From assembly GCF_003217095.1 (NCBI RefSeq), contig NZ_QJSR01000006.1, forward strand, positions 75,377-139,376: a stretch of 64,000 nucleotides of DNA, in the 5' to 3' direction. Positions 63,634-64,000 of the stretch are shown in pieces (positions within the stretch are counted from its first letter, which is position 1; the number at the start of each line of letters is the position of its first letter). The DNA is from Rhizobium sp. PP-CC-3A-592. Lineage in GTDB: Bacteria > Pseudomonadota > Alphaproteobacteria > Rhizobiales > Rhizobiaceae. Below the pieces are notes generated by a model. The model had not been told where the DNA came from. It made no database searches and saw only the letters and a list, made by a program, of their open reading frames with translations. Position numbers and translations under genes: made by a program.

Positions 63634-64000
63634 TCAGTTCAGCGCCGCTTCGGCCTCTTCCGCGGTGCGCAGTTTGATGCCCTTTTCCGCCGCATAGGCC
63701 TGCGAGGATTTCTCGATGATCGGCCGCAGCAGCGCCCAGTCCGGAGCGATCCAGTCGGAGACGACCTTCCATTTCGCGCCGTCCCACTGCTGGAAGGTCA
63801 CGTAGCCATTGCCCTCGTGATTGTCCCAGGTGACGTTGATCGAGTGGAACAGCCCCTTGGCGCCCAGCGCCTCGACACGCGCGGGGTCGAGCTGCAGGTG
63901 CTCGAAGCCCCAGCGCACCTCGTCGCCGGTCAGCGTGCGGTTGCCGAACTTCGCCTGCGCGATGCGGATCGCCTCGACGTTCAGGATGCCGTTGACGATG
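63634..64000 (-). CDS. Branched-chain amino acid-type ABC transporter substrate-binding protein (C-terminal part)
   Basis: The last 121 residues of a Liv/Urt-type periplasmic binding protein; its start lies beyond the right edge, since the frame stays open to base 64000. The stretch VRWGFEHLQLD, the VTWDNHEGNGYVTFQQWDGAKWKVVSDWIAPD segment and the final EKGIKLRTAEEAEAALN are typical of Livs handling aromatic or other small acids. A GTG at 63918 is internal and not a start. It is the binding protein of the importer whose ATPase follows after 83 bases. Confidence 0.85.
   Translation of the reverse strand, partial: IVNGILNVEAIRIAQAKFGNRTLTGDEVRWGFEHLQLDPARVEALGAKGLFHSINVTWDNHEGNGYVTFQQWDGAKWKVVSDWIAPDWALLRPIIEKSSQAYAAEKGIKLRTAEEAEAALN

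Overview
The window is a gene-dense, GC-rich (roughly 60-63% by eye) stretch carrying only catabolic, transport and regulatory genes: no rRNA, tRNA, ribosomal, replication or phage genes and no recognisable insertion sequence. Gene content (many Dpp-, Pot- and Mal-type ABC importers with fused DppD-DppF ATPases, GMC and Gfo/Idh/MocA oxidoreductases, a NanE-NanK fusion, a cog3964-type amidohydrolase), ATGA-type stop/start overlaps and an alphaproteobacterial-style chemoreceptor with a WEEF tail point to a member of the Rhizobiaceae or a close relative (Rhizobium, Agrobacterium, Ensifer or Shinella type), probably on a chromid, megaplasmid or accessory chromosomal arm. The species cannot be fixed from the sequence alone.

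Region 1 (1-12.6 kb) holds two divergent, paralogous amide-sensing operons. Each begins with a cytoplasmic AmiC-like ligand sensor overlapping an AmiR-like ANTAR RNA-binding antiterminator, and each has an intrinsic terminator in its 5' leader, between a credible promoter and the amiC start. The leftward operon continues into a proline-iminopeptidase-like hydrolase and a Dpp-type binding protein that runs off the left edge. The rightward operon continues into DppC, DppB, a binding protein, an acetamidase/formamidase and a fused DppD-DppF ATPase. The likely logic is that an amide binds AmiC, AmiR is released, the leader terminator is bypassed, and a transporter plus hydrolase are made. This is the most distinctive system in the window.

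Region 2 (12.6-22.5 kb) is a LysR gene followed by a tightly overlapping rightward operon: a Pot-type importer (Tat-exported binding protein, ATPase, two permeases), an FAD monooxygenase-like protein, a creatininase-family hydrolase, a questin-oxidase-family protein and a cytosine-deaminase-type amidohydrolase. It looks like a degradation route for a small nitrogen compound of unknown identity.

Region 3 (22.5-29.3 kb, leftward) is a GntR-controlled sugar cluster with a NanE-NanK fusion, a Mal-type importer lacking its own ATPase, and a Gfo/Idh/MocA dehydrogenase. Repeated ATACCAG/CTGGTAT elements lie at both of its likely promoters. A chemoreceptor (29.7-31.9 kb) is divergent from it.

Region 4 (32-41.2 kb) is an IclR-centred cluster: a Dpp-type importer, a cog3964-like amidohydrolase, a RidA protein and a SelA/DgaE-like PLP enzyme. 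These could deacylate and then deaminate an imported amino compound. A separate 8-oxoguanine-deaminase-like amidohydrolase and an AhpD-like protein follow (41.5-43.4 kb).

Region 5 (43.4-61.4 kb) is a leftward run of 14 same-strand genes from a LacI regulator to a terminator at 43.45 kb, covering about 16.5 kb: LacI, Gfo/Idh, CoA transferase, enoyl-CoA hydratase, aldehyde dehydrogenase, a complete Mal-type importer, two GMC oxidoreductases, an SDR, a glycerate kinase and a UPF0303 protein. A DUF993 (aldolase-fold) gene is divergent from LacI, and two matching palindromes between them are probable LacI operators. Region 6 (61.4-64 kb, leftward) has part of a branched-chain-type ABC importer and an SfnB-like acyl-CoA dehydrogenase homologue, ending at a hairpin near 61.4 kb.
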